Origin: Actinomucor elegans
Taxonomy: Eukaryota; Mucoromycota; Mucoromycetes; Mucorales; Mucoraceae
DNA length: 64,000 bases
Direction: 5' to 3'
Assembly: GCA_026027325.1 (NCBI GenBank)
Contig: JAMSLZ010000001.1
Coordinates: 372,001 to 436,000, forward strand
Shown here: one piece after another, positions 24,251 through 37,135 of the stretch
Position numbering within the stretch: position 1 is the first letter of the stretch
Layout: each line of letters starts with the position of its first letter
The notes under the pieces: generated by a model
Told to the model about the DNA's origin: nothing
Database searches by the model: none
The model's input: only the letters and a program-made list of their open reading frames with translations
Position numbers and translations under genes: made by a program

Positions 24251-25673
24251 GTTGAGGGGTATTAATATGGTGAGTATCGAAACACAAAGCCTAAGGCAGA
24301 TTGAAGAAAAAAAAAAAAAAACTTGATCCAGTTCCCCTAATATCCAGTCACATGTGACCGGCTTTTACTAGACGAGATAAGGGACAATATCCATTTCTTG
24401 AACAATCATAATGTAACAAAGAGTTTTCTTGAGTGCTGAATGATGTTATATTTCAATTCAAATTCAACAGTTTTCTATACTAATTTTGCTGATATGTTTT
24501 TTGGTGTTATTATTTCTTTTAACTCGTTTCCACAACTGGATATGTTGCATATTTTCAAATATACCAAATGATATTTTAATGATTATCAACTCAAAATTGA
24601 ATCGTAAAGCCAAGTTATATTTGACCCTCACGTCAATACCAATGCAAGAGTGTATGTATCCTAAAAAATCATTTCGTTAAGCATTTTGATACGAATAATA
24701 TTGTTGACTAACAAATCTTTGCTTTTCTTGATTGTGGCGAAATTCTTGATTCGTTCGCGATTTGGTCTGTTCTTCAATGTTTGAGAAGCTTTAAACAGCT
24801 TCAAAATTACTTTGTATTGTTCGTTCTTGAATCCTTTTTGACGAGGAATGCAATTCAGAATAATCAATATCAGTATCACCAATAGAGTACTATTTTTGAT
24901 ATGAAGAGGATTTACAGTGGCAAAGCCTTTTCTGTGAAATCGATTACGATATAAACGAATTACTTGCATTCATTTAAACTATAAAACGCCAAACAAAACA
25001 AGTAAAACCGCCACTGTGGTTTGCAAGGCTGCCATTTGGCACTGTCAGCGCTGTGATATAATGCAATTTAACATTAGAGGCAAATTCTTAAATAAGCGGT
25101 GAAAGGGTCTAATAATGGTAAATGCATAACGAAACTCCGCATTTGCTTGCATTAAATCTTTTTATAAAAATGAAACATGGTATTACGCTTATTGAAGTGA
25201 GGGAATTAGCAAAATCCCCGAATATTTGAATAGGCCGTCATCATAATAGATACGATAAGAAATTGCCTTGTATACGTAATCTTGACTGCCATCTTTCTGT
25301 AACTGGTTTTGAATTAATCTTTTTTTGTTATCGATGGCTCCAACGTCGATCTTTCGTCATTAGTCTTTTTTTTTTCGTGTAACTGGCTATATGATTTCTA
25401 TCACAAAGATTGAATTTAAGTAAATAACAAATGGTCTATGCGCAGTAGACACATTTTTATTTAGACAACGAAAGACTAAATAATCAAAGTCTATACAAAG
25501 TATGGGACGCAGCGGTCAAAAGCCTATGCTCAATAAAACACTCGTCGTCAGCCATTTTCCCGTTGTTGGGGGAAAAGTTTCTAGATTAAAAGTCCAGATC
25601 TTTTGTTTGCTTTTAGTCCTTTTTCCCATATTTTTTTTTCTTTTCATTCTTCTTTTTCTTTTATCAGGTATTC
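24251..25673. other. AT-rich intergenic region; may contain 5' UTR of the next gene
   Basis: No firm gene. A minus-strand ORF at 24661-24969 encodes a very basic 102-residue peptide with one hydrophobic segment; it begins with ATG but has no known motif, so it is only a weak candidate. An ORF at 25502 (+) may be a 5' exon of the phosphorylase kinase gene, since a TATCAG acceptor-like site lies just before 25674. Confidence 0.45.
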
Positions 25674-28600
25674 ATGAAGGGTCATTATAATAGAAAACAT
25701 TCGTTGGAGAGACTTGATTATTATTATCAAGTAATCAACACTACTGTTCTCTCGAAGCAAAATGCTGCAAGTGGATTGATTCCTGCTTCTGTCGCTATTA
25801 CGGTACAGTGCATTACATGGAACGGATATCAGAGTCTAACGCGCTTCATTTTAGACACATGGTGATTATACAGATGCTTGGGTTAGGTATATACATATAT
25901 CACGAGCTTTCAGCAAATAATCGATATTTACAATGTTTTTGCTTTGGTCAATAGAGATAATGTGTATTCTATTTATTGTGTATTCGGTCTCGCGTTAGCT
26001 TATAGAAGAGTAGATGATACTACGGGAAGAGCTTGTAAGTTTCTATCAGTCCAAGCTTTTTTTTTCGTTAGACAGAAACTTATTTATTCATTTGTATAAA
26101 AGTCGAATTGGAGCATGCCGTCATCAAGTTAATGCGCGGTCTTTTATTCTCAATGATGCGTCAAGCGCCCAAAGTCGAAAAATTCAAAAAGACCCAAAAC
26201 ATCCTAGACGCTCTCCATGCCAAATACAAGACTGAAACGGGTGCTACGGTGGTCGGTGATAAAGATTGGGGCCATCTCCAAATCGATGCCACTAGTTTCT
26301 TTTTGGTTGCATTGGCTGATATGACGACGAGTGGGCTGAGCATCATTTACACGCAAGATGAAGTTGACTTTATTCAAAACTTGGTATTTTATATTGAACG
26401 TAAGTGCGTTTGTATTTCTGGTGCACAGTATTGACAGACCATTTAACAATAGGCGCTTACCGCACTCCTGACTTTGGTATTTGGGAACGTGGTGATAAAA
26501 GTAACCATGGTGAGCCAGAATTAAACTCTTCTTCGATTGGTATGGCATATGCTGCTCTTAGAGCCATTAATGGTGTCAATCTTTTTGGTGCCCGAGGTAG
26601 CGCTTCGTCAGTACGTTTGTATAAATACATGGCATGGAATGCACTAGTCTAAACTTGAATTGATAGACCATCTACGTTTTACCTGATGAAATGACACGTA
26701 ACAAGATCACGCTTCAAAGCGTATTGCCCAGAGAATCCAACTCCAAGGAAGTAGATGGCTCTGTCCTATCTGTCATTGGCTTCCCTGCTTTTGCTGTAGA
26801 AGATCCTGCTTTGATTGAATTGACGAGATCTGACGCCAAAAAGAAACTAGAAGGCCGCTATGGTTGGAAGCGTTTCTTGCGTGATGGTCATCAGACTGTT
26901 GTTGAAGACCATACACGTCTTCATTACAACGAAAGCGAGCTAAAGGTATTTGAGAATATTGAATCAGAATGGCCTTTGTTCTTCACCTACATGGTTTTGG
27001 AGGGATTGTTTACAAATAATATGGAGCAAGCTGAAGAGTATCGTAAAAAGCTCGAGTTTGTAACTATCGATTCTTCCTTGTGGGATCCTGAAAATCCTCG
27101 TCCACCGGAAGATTACAAGCATGATAGTAAAAAGCGCCCTAGTGGTCTCTGTCGTACAGCCAGTCTTGATCTTTCTACGGCACCTGCTGATCTCCATATT
27201 CCTCTTGTACCCGAACTGTATTACGTCCCCAAAGAATCGATTGAAGCCGAGAAACGCGATCCTCATTCTCAAAAGAGAATCCCTAATGATAACACACCTC
27301 TTGTATGGGCTCTCTCGCTGTTCTTGCTCGGTAATCTCATCTATGAAAACCTGTTGTCACCTTCTGAAATGGATCCTCTTGGACGTCGTTTCAATGTGAA
27401 AGGTGAAAAAGCAGACAACGTAGTTCAGGTTGTTCTCTTGTCAGAAAACGAAGAACTTCAAAAGACTTTGTCTACTTATGGTCTCGAAACTCAATCGATT
27501 GATCAAATCTCTTCAAGTTTCACTGTTTTGCCACCTCAAGCGCTTGTTGATGTGTACAGTGCTCTTGGTCAAAACTCCAAACTGGGGCTTTCCGGTAGAC
27601 CCAATCGTCCTATTGGTACCTTGGCTACTTCTCGTCTTTACCGAATTGAAGGCCATATTTACGCATTCACGCCACAATTCATGGATGTCCATTCCTTCTA
27701 TCTCAACTCTGATCCAGATTACTTGGTATCTACTATTGAGAATGAATTGTCTTTTACCAACACCAATTGGGTCTTTGCAGGCCGTCCTACCATGACCGTA
27801 GTTTTAACGAATAGCATGCTAGGCGATATCACTCGAAAGGAAGTCGTGCCTGCGGATCGTAATGTCGATCTTACCAGCGCTTTATTGACTGCCGATGCAT
27901 CCAAGAAGAATTTACTCAACTTTTTCATGAACTTGCGCTCTGGTGAATGCAACGGCGTCCGTGTTCGTCTTTCGCGTTTAACAGAAACAGTCAATACAAG
28001 TAACATTGAGTCTCTAGACTTTTTGATCAACAAGGCTGACGTCGATTGGAGTAACATTTTGTCTACTAATCAATCCTACCACCGCAACAGAAAGTCCCAA
28101 CGTCGACTTGGGTTCAATGAGAACTCAAACATTAGTTCGCCTGGCGGTGCTTTGACTCCGGGTGGCGCTAGAACGCCTAGACGTCGCAGTGTCTTTGGAG
28201 GAAAATCTTTGGGCACACCTCTTTCCAAGTTGGATGATGATAGTTACTTCCAAGATATTGCAGCTGCTTTAGAAAAAATCAATGGCAATAATGTTCCTAC
28301 CTTCAAGTTGAAGGATCATGAAGTGACTCCTGCATCGGGTGATACCAGTACACCTACTAGTCTTGCTTCACCTGCGCCTACTCCAGCAAAGGGTACCATT
28401 GGAGCAAATGACCAGGAGCAGCCCAGAAAGACATCCAACTTGACTGTTGATACTGAAGATGCCAATAGCAATGACATGCTCCTTTCTTTAACTTTGGGAG
28501 ATCTCTCACAGTTTGATGATGCTGTCAAAAGCCTTCAAGCTTCTGTTAATCTTTACGATCAGATTGATTTACTACAGTACTTGGCCTCTTGCAAGAATTT

Positions 28601-30332
28601 GGATGAATTCCTTGTTGATCTGGACGCGACCATTGGTAATCTATTGGAAGAAGTCTATGTCAAATCGAAGCGACTCCAATATTGGTCCGTTGCTAGACAA
28701 GCAAGCGGTTTGCTCTCAAAGACGATGCCCACTTTGACCAATAACTTGACTGATTTAGTTATTCGACAGAAGCAAGTCAGTATTGGTTCTGGTTCTACTG
28801 AACATTTGATCTCTACACCTATTGGACCTGATGCTTTAAACAAAATGATTGCTGAACAATGTCTGGATGACGTTCGCGAAGGACCTGTCGTGCAAGAAAT
28901 CATCATTTCTCTGGGTAATTTTATACGCACTAATCCCAACATGTTTGACGGTATTCTACGTTTAAGAACGCATTTCATTATCATTGCGCTGCGAGAAGAA
29001 ATCAGTCGTTCAAATGACTTTAACGAAGAAGAAGCTATTGAGCACCTGATGCAATTGTCTCCATTTGAATTGCAATCGCTTTTGGGTACCGTCATGTCTG
29101 GACCTGGTATGTGTGAAGAAACGACCATTATGGTGCGTGATAAGCCTGGAGGATTCTTGGTCCTCTCCCAGGAGTTTGATCCGAACCGTCAACTCAGCAC
29201 TGAGGTGCCTTCCTTAAAGCTGCCTCCTCTGGGACACAAAAAGGATAAAGAAGAACTACAAGCTATCCAAGAGAATGAACGAGAGAATATAAAGGGATCG
29301 ATTATTATTCGTGCACAATCGGGTGGATATAATGCTGGTAACTTTGCTCGAGCGGAAATCAATGGGAATGTTTTGGCTGCCAACACCCGTGGTTTGCATG
29401 TATGGGCTATTGATCGCCATGAAAAACTATTGCTGGAGCACGCTTCTTTTGATACTCATATTTCTGCTGATGAAAGCGAGGACCTTGTTCAGTTCATTCG
29501 TAGCTTGGCCCCTGGCCTTATTGTTGTGATGGCTTCCAAAGATGATTTTACTGAGCACCTTAGCAAAGAAGCTGTAGACGCTTTAAAGAGCTTGGGCGCA
29601 CAAAAGATTGATCAAGTCAAGTACCGTGATTCCTATGTGTTAATTGCAGAAAAAAATGGTGATCGCGTTGTTGAAGCGCACAAGTCTGCTCTTGAAGGTC
29701 CAACTGATTTGGTGGAAGAAGAGTTTGCTATGCTCAAGAAACATGATATCGAGCCAACTGAGATCAATGATTCAAATATCAGTCATTTCTGCCCCACTTC
29801 AAATGGTCGTTGGTTGAGACGTAGAAAGAATGATGGTGCTTTGAATCGCGTTCCTTCTCACTTTTTCTCCCGTACTTGGACTGTACTTGATAACTGCCAT
29901 GGTTTCCAGATTGGTTCTCATTACTTGCCCAGAGACCCTACTGTGTTTGAAAAGACACCAGAAGAGTTCAATTTTGCATTAGCCGTTGAAGGATTTTTGG
30001 GTATTTTGAGAGATCCTGCTGAAAGACAAGTTGCAGTAGAAACCTTGACTATCATCTATCGTATGCAGAAGGATAAACCTCAAATCCAATTTATTGAACA
30101 AAATATCAATATACCTGCTATCATGGACGCCGCTATCGCAGATTTTTGGAAAAAATGGGTGGAAAAGAACAAGGGAACGTTTGAAAAGAGTCCTTTGTTC
30201 GCGAATGGATTTGATTACAGTGCACACAAGGATATGGCACGCGGTCTCTTTTATGATCTTCCTTTAGAGAGGCGTGATGAGAGTACCTCATCTTACCTTT
30301 CCAAGAGTATTTCAAATATATTGCACATTTAA
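25674..30332 (+). CDS. Phosphorylase b kinase regulatory subunit, alpha/beta type
   Basis: Six exons (25674-25802, 25855-25886, 25955-26034, 26103-26399, 26453-26610, 26667-30332) give 1453 residues. The N-terminal half is the glucoamylase-like (GH15-type) domain of PhK alpha/beta: [33 protein letters not shown], the LLPRES block and [12 protein letters not shown] all match the family closely. [15 protein letters not shown] and the TSRLYRI block follow. The middle (about residues 790-930) is a Ser/Pro/Thr-rich insert with [11 protein letters not shown], a likely phosphorylation target. The C-terminal region carries the helical, calmodulin-interacting type domain of the family. No CaaX box (the tail ends ILHI), unlike animal alpha. 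PhK activates glycogen phosphorylase in a holoenzyme with gamma kinase and calmodulin; those partners are not here. It is longer than animal subunits (about 1090-1240). Confidence 0.93.
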
Positions 30333-31083
30333 TTATAATAACATAGTATCATTGTCTAGCATAAATAGATTCTTTTTTTTTTATTATTATTATTATTCAC
30401 TTTTCAATCGTAAACCATATACTCAATAAAAAAAAAATTCTTTGAACAGACAAATAATAGAATGTTGCTGTGTATGTCTCTCTGTACTTTTGATAAAACG
30501 GAAGAGAGATACTTTTTGGACACGTATAAAACATTACAATGGCTTTCCATCAAACCATTTATTTGAATCTGCTATATATAAATTATTCCCATGTCCAAGA
30601 TTTGAAGTTACAAACCTGATAATTCGCAGATCGCGTAGAATCGTCTTGCTCAAAAGGTCTGGGCCTGGACGATGTTCAATAGGAAGTTTATACAATGAAA
30701 GTTTGACTAAAAGATAAAGTTAGAAGCAGATTCCGCTTAATCCAGCTCAACAGAACACAAAATCCAGTCGTGTATTATCAAAGCTGCCGATCATTTTTAA
30801 AGCAATGAGGATTATGATCAACATAAAACTTAAAAAAAAAACTGTAAATGAAGAAACGAGCGCAAATAGATGTGGGGTATGGCATTGCAATTAAGCACCG
30901 CAGATCTAATTTGATGACAATCAGGACATAACAATGCTTTGAAATGATTCTTTTTTCTTCCATGAGTACATCTATGGCATTGACCTTTATCAAAATAGTA
31001 TTTCATTTGCTCCAATGCTATCAAACCTTTTTTTTTGTACAGTAAAAGATTCTTTCTATTCTATATTTCTTTATTGAATCAAT
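30333..31083. other. Intergenic region with a possible small Cys-rich ORF
   Basis: This gap separates convergent genes. On the minus strand, 30830-31024 encodes a 64-residue peptide with two Cys-x-x-Cys pairs 13 residues apart (QCHRC and LLCPDC), a spacing compatible with a zinc ribbon. No splice partner was found, and it could be chance or a relic. Confidence 0.4.
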
Positions 31084-31944
31084 CTAAATAAATCTCTTTC
31101 TTCCTTGCTCATGGACAATACGCAGAATATTTGACATGATATCTCTATCGCCCATACCATTCCTTTGATCCAGCCAAAATCGATGTTGATGTATAGTAGG
31201 TTTGATACCTTTCGCTTGTTCCAATGCATATTGCTTTTCAAGCACTTTTTTGCTCACAGTCCAGGTCATTAGAGCAGAATTGGAAGTGGGTAATAGGTCC
31301 TTGAGATGGAGCGTAGTTGTGCGTGTACGGGCTAACAAGTCCATGGTGTCAATGGAAATCACTGTGTTGGGTGAAATTACTGGCTGTTTAATAGCATCAT
31401 CATCGCTGGCGGGTGTGTGGAGATAGATGGCATTGACATAAGGCGATAATAAGAAAGATAGGGCACCTGTTGAGCATGCACTTGCCATTACAGCTGCCAG
31501 TAGCATTTGAAAGAAAACATAACGCGTTAGAGATTCTTTTCGTTGATATGTTAGTGTTTACTGATATCAGTTGTACACTTTTTTTTAATGTACTTACCAC
31601 CTATAAACATAGGGCTTGACATATCTGCCGCTTGAACTGTAAAAAGATTATGAGTATTCATTAAGCAGGATAGTATACTTGAAGAAGTTACCGGCGGGTG
31701 AGTCCCAGAAATACATGACTGTGGGTGTCGCTACTGCTGAAATCTATATCAACTTTAGAAACAGACGCTTACAACTGTCAAACTAACTTACTCCCAGGGT
31801 AGAAAGAGAAAACTTTTTCACAAGCTTGACTAATCCGACATTTGGAGAAGTATAGACAAGCTTCTTGGTGAATTTCTTGTTAGCTGTAGTGGTATAAGGT
31901 CTAATTTGGTGAATTGCGTTCGAAATACGAAGTATGCTAGTCAT
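31084..31944 (-). CDS. TMEM70/TMEM186/TMEM223-family mitochondrial membrane protein
   Basis: Four exons (31944-31792, 31743-31692, 31636-31598, 31493-31084) give 217 residues. The N-terminus is rich in Arg/Lys/Ser/Thr and lacks acids (MTSILRISNAIHQIRPYTTT), a good mitochondrial presequence. The core has the family order: KLVYTSPN near the start, a first hydrophobic helix leading to TPTVMYFWDSP, then a second helix ending FLLSPYVNAIYLH and a soluble tail. In animals TMEM70 helps assemble ATP synthase (and complex I) and TMEM186 and TMEM223 act on respiratory-chain assembly, so an inner-membrane assembly role is likely by family. The gene is divergent from the Trs65-like gene with 132 bp between start codons. 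Confidence 0.75.
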
Positions 31945-32076
31945 TGCTTAAGAAAAAAAAAAAAAAAAAAGTCGAAAAACACGAAAGGAAAGTTGTGTTC
32001 CCAAACAATAAATAAGGCACCGCCAAGCTAAATCCAACCAGTTACCATAGACTTTTTCTTTAATACTACTATTATC

Positions 32077-34459
32077 ATGAGCTCAATATCTACCGAGCTT
32101 TTCTTTAATGAAGCTGAATTCCGTATAGTCATTCCAAATCAAACGAAACCAGATGAAAAGCAAGATCCTGTGTCCATTTTACAGGCGAAGCCGCGTGAAT
32201 TTGCATTCTATGGTACATGCAAACCAAGATTTTCTCGAGAAACACGTACTTACATGTATTTGGTTAGATGAGCCCTTGCAAGTGTACTTGTTTGCCCGAG
32301 TGCCTCAGAATATTACAGGTGCAGGAGAAGAAGTGAAGGAAGCCATCAACATGTTTTACAATCAGCTCGAAGTTACTGTGGACGCGACGTTTGTAGATAC
32401 AATTTCCAGTGTTGCTACACCTATTATGAATCGATCTTCTTCGGCCACTACTCAGTCCTCGTTGATTGGACCTTCTTCTCCGAAAATCAGCAACTTGGGC
32501 CACCAGAGAAGGAACTTGAATGATGTTACAACGCCTTTCTTCACTCAAGCCTATAATCGAAATAATAAGAACGCCGAATTTCTTTTGTTTGAATATGAAG
32601 ATAGCTTTTGCTGTCTTTACCCTATGATAGTGCCAATCGGTAAGTACTCCAAAAATATATATAGGTGTGTAATGGGTAAGATATTTATACATGAATAGCC
32701 TATGCAAAAACAAAATCTGCAACCCCAATTCTAGCAATCAACTCGAATATCCAATATCGACCATTGCCTTTAAAACGAGTCAGCACGCAAGCCAATGAGA
32801 ATACGACAGATGATTCTGAATATGATACGGAGCTATTTGAAACGATTAATCTACTGAGTGGATTGGCAGATGGTATATAGGAATGGTTGTTCGAGAGTTC
32901 TCATTATTGACAAATGTGTATATAGATCCAGTCTTTTCATCCAATCAAGAACGACCTCTGCAAAGGTTTATCATGGAAAGTCATACTAGACAACCTACAG
33001 GTTCATCTTCATCACTCACCAGTAATATCAACACGAGTTCATCTCAGTTATCCATGAAACGAAGCGTCCGCGAAAACCTGTCGATTCGATCTGGACTGGT
33101 AGTCAAGATCCGCACAACGAATGCCTCAGTTGCTGAAAAGATGGTCATGATGTCGGTTGAATTAGAGAACCCTGCAGAAGTAGGCTGTGAATTCCACATT
33201 GATCGCGTTGAAGTGCAAGTATCTAATGCGGTAGTGTCTACAGCTTTTAATCAAGCAAATCAAATCAACTTTCCTATCACTCTTAATAAATCAGACCTAG
33301 TCGTGTTTGTTTACGATGTTACGTTGTTGGATGACGGATCTGTCAAACCACCCACACAACCACAGCGTATATTTCCATCCAGACGGCCGTTGCAACAGCA
33401 ACAACAACAACAGCAGCAGCAGCAGCAGCAAGCATCCAACTATAATAATGAAGACAAGATCCAACCCCAACGTGTCTCTATTCAGATATTTGGTTCACCT
33501 ATTATTGATGGTAATAAGGCTTTACCTCTGCGAAGTAAATGGAATACTATGCTGGATGTATCTAGTATGAGGCAGCAAAAGAGAGAAGAGATACCTGCAC
33601 CATTTATCGATAAATTCCAAGTCAATGGAGGCGGTATGGCCATGTCCCCATCCATGGCAAGATCGCAGTCTATGCAAAGTAACAATACATTTTCACCCGG
33701 CGCACGCTCAATTGTTGGTAGTCCTGGTGGGGCAGGACATCAGATGAGTCCTTCTTTAGAAGGTGTCTTTGGCATGAAAAAGCAGCATGGTAGTGTCTTA
33801 TCTTCACCTACTAGTCAACGCGACTTTGGCACAAGTAGCATCAACAATGGCACTCATACGAGACGTGCTGCACCAGAAAGAGAAATTGCTGATGGTATTG
33901 TAGTTTCATTTACAGTGCCTGAAGCAATAGAAGTAGGCAAGACCTTTCCATTACATATCTTTATTGTGAATCGATCCAAACACACTAGACGATTCCAAGT
34001 GATGATACCCAATCGCAAAAGGCACCCTACCGAGATCTATGGACATACCATGAAGACAGCCTTGCCACCGCTACCGATGGAGCAGTTACCTATTGACCCA
34101 TACATGGACGAATCAGGTTTGTATGCTTGCAAATAAAGGTACATGATAAACTAACATGTTATCTCTGCAGAATTCTTGAAACAATATTTTGAAAATGAAA
34201 CTCACGAAGCGGATATCATTTGCTTGGAAAATAACGTTAGACTAAGGTAAAGTTTCATCTATTAGGATAGTCGAATGATTAAATAATGCAATTTCTTAGT
34301 CCTCTTGGCCCTTCTACCTCTCAAAGCGTGGATATTCAATTCATCGCTGTCAAAGAAAAGTTGCATACAATTGATCTAGTTCAGTTGGTAGATCAAGACA
34401 CTGGTTTTGTTACTAACCTTCGCCACGTCCTTGAGGTTTACATTGAACAACAAAAATAA
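32077..34459 (+). CDS. TRAPPII complex subunit, Trs65-like
   Basis: Six exons (32077-32212, 32268-32639, 32699-32872, 32926-34116, 34171-34246, 34300-34459) give 702 residues. The protein is built of beta-rich domains separated by disordered Ser/Gln/Pro linkers, with a 13-residue polyglutamine run from position 33393. The last 60 residues match the C-terminal Ig-like end of Trs65: VRLSPLGPST, then VDIQFIAVKEKLHTIDL, LVDQDTGF and RHVLEVYIE. Trs65 (Kre11) helps TRAPPII act as the exchange factor for Rab11-type Ypt31/32 in late Golgi traffic. The upstream domain IVVSFTVPEAIEVGKTF is another Ig-like sheet, as in that family. TRAPPC13 is a related alternative. Exon phases all match. Confidence 0.7.
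33393..33431 (+). repeat. Coding CAA/CAG (polyGln) repeat, 13 codons
   Basis: Mixed CAA and CAG codons in the disordered linker of the Trs65-like protein. Seven consecutive CAG codons follow the CAA-rich part, so slippage is possible. Confidence 0.95.
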
Positions 34460-34569
34460 AAATATGAAATATCATGTGTATAAAAAAAAAAAAAAAACTC
34501 TCCAATTGATCTTCCGCGCTTAGCTCCTTTCTCTTGAAAAACCATACTTTCTTTCCTCATTCAATCGAC

Positions 34570-37007
34570 ATGACCTTTAGAAATACTCTTTTAGAAAGCC
34601 TGGAAGCTCGAGACCAGAGAGAACACAAGTTTCATGATATTATAGTTGCAAGTAAGAAGCTCATGATTTTAGCTACAGCTTTTCTAAGGCCTTTCTTCTC
34701 TATAGATAATCGTTTATTGCAACAAAATATTCAGCTTGAAAAGAGAAACAAAGCGCTCGAGTCTACGAAAAGAGATAGCGATGCTTCTGGGAATGCAGGG
34801 TAATTAACGTAGTTGCATTTTCTTTCTTAACAATCAATAACCCACTTTTCTGGGGACACACAGAACTTCGCAACGAGTGGTTGAACTTGACCGTCGCATA
34901 AGAGAGTTGAATGAAGAAAGAGTTGAAATGTACAAGACACAAAGCGAGAATGCACAAAGGCTTGTCAATTTAAACGAACAGCTACGAACCAGAGAAGAAA
35001 AGGATAAGAAACAGACTGAAGAGTGAGTATTATGCAGTGGCCCTAGAGCTGATATACTGATAAATGCCGCTAGAATCAAACGTTTGACCGAAAATTTCAA
35101 GTCTATTTCCAAAAAGCACGAAGAACAAGTGCATCAGCTTCGAGAAAAGGATGTAACCATCCAGGTAAATAAACAAAAAAAGCACGTGTCTTACTTGCCG
35201 AACAGTAATATCAACACGCATAGATGTATAGATCTTGCAAGACGAACTGGCTGCTTTGCAGCTTGAGATTGTCACTACAGAAGAAAGAAACAAAAAACTG
35301 ACCGATGAAAATGCTCAGCTGCTTCAGCGTTGGATGGATAAGATGAATGAAGAAGCTCAAAAAATGAATGAAGCCACACAGTTCTATGAATCGTAAAGTA
35401 TTATGATACCATGACAAATTACAAAGGTCCTAATAGACTACGTTAGAGTATTGGAACAAGCAAGAGATGCTGCTGATAGACAAAAGGCTCAAAAGCAATC
35501 CAGAAAAAAAGATGGATCTTCCAGTGACTTGTTGGCGAGATCGTTGCAGTTCTCTAGTATTGTACTGCCTACCAAGGCCAGCAAAAAGATTGTAAGTGCA
35601 AAACAAATCGATATTATAACACAAATTGATCAGTGTGTTATGTATAGCATGTCCATGACGCTGAAATCCACTGCATTGCCGCTTCTTCCACTGGATCCAT
35701 GTTTGCTACTGGAGGTGCTGATAAAAAGATTAAACTATTCGATGCAAAAACTGGAGCCATAGCACAGACTCTAAGTGGAGCATTACAAACAATTACATCC
35801 GTATCTTTTAATTCAACGGATGAGATGATATTAGGCTCATGCACTGATAATGCAACTCGAATCTGGAGCTTGAGCACACATCGATTAAAGGTAATCATTT
35901 ATTTAAAAAAAAATCAAGTGTACTGTTGGCTTATCGTTTGTAGCATACATTAACAGGCCATATTGGAAAAGTGTATGCAGCGAAATTTACAGTAGATTCC
36001 AATCGAGTGGTAAACTTTTTTTTTCTTAAAAAAAACATGACAAGTAACTCTTGGTAAACATTTACATAGATATCTGGAAGTCATGATCGTACACTCAAAG
36101 TTTGGGATTTGCAAAAGGGATATAGTTAGTATATTTTATCAGTTTCTTTAAACGAGAATTTACTAACGAATTAGAATCAGATATACGCACAATTTTCACT
36201 TTTTCCAGCTGCAATGATGTGTGCCTAATGGATGCTGATGGACAAACAGTGATCAGTGGACATTTGGATAATAATATTCGATTATGGGATGCAAGAACGG
36301 GTGTTGGCATAAAGGAATTGACAGGTGTACACAGCGGACAAATCACTTCTGTAAGCATGTCACCAGGTAAGCAGTAGTGAATGCATAGTTGATTACCTTA
36401 CTAAGGATATGAATGATAGATGGCACTTCTTTACTTACAAATTCAAGAGATAATACGTTGAAAATCATCGACGTCCGTATGTATGACATTGTGAAGTCAT
36501 TCCAGTAAGTTGAAACTGTAAGACATAAACTGTAAGTGCCTCTAACCAATCATTGTAGGGCAGACACGTATCGTAATGGTTTGAATTGGTCTCGATCCAC
36601 GTTTAGGTAAAGTAGACTTTGCATATCTGGGTCTGATTTAATATTAATCAAAAGAACTCTATAGTCCTGATGGTAAATATGTAGCAGCAGGGTCGTTAGG
36701 TAAATATCAAGGCTTTTGCATATAGATTATGGATTCTGAATTGACTTTTTTTTTGTTTTTGTTTTGTTTTAGATGGATCATTACACATTTGGAATGCAAA
36801 AACTGGTAAACTAGATAGAGTTATCAATGAGCACAAGTAAGTGAAGTACTTTCAGGTTTTATTTACAAGTTGACATTTTTTTTAATACAAAATAGCTCTG
36901 TAATATGTGGTGTTTCCTGGAACCCTACTGGCGAATACATATATTCTGCAGAAAAGAATAAGATGGTATGCATTTGGGATTCTTCCTCCTCTTCTACATC
37001 AAAATAA
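34570..37007 (+). CDS. ATG16: Autophagy protein ATG16 with C-terminal WD40 propeller
   Basis: Fifteen exons separated by fourteen introns of roughly 45-70 nt join in frame to about 545 residues. Residues 1-30 (TLLESLEARDQREH) resemble the ATG5-binding helix of ATG16L1. Residues 40-235 are a long coiled coil rich in Glu/Lys/Leu, the dimerisation part. From about 245 (HDAEIHCIAASS) to the end run seven WD-type blades: GGADKKIKLFD, CTDNATRIW, GSHDRTLKVWD, GHLDNNIRLWD, NSRDNTLKIID, GSLDGSLHIWN and SAEKNKMVCIWD. ATG16 brings the ATG12-ATG5 conjugate to the phagophore, where it directs ATG8 lipidation. Yeast Atg16 is about 150 residues and has no propeller, so this is the ATG16L1-type architecture. 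It lies 110 bp after the Trs65-like gene on the same strand. Confidence 0.92.
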
Positions 37008-37135
37008 ACAATAATAACCAAGCCGAAATAATACCAATCTTTAAAAAGATACATTTATTCCATTACAAAAAAAAACAAAAAAAAATCAGTGATTGTATAC
37101 GCAAATAAAAAAAATAATGCTAGTTCGATATTCCA

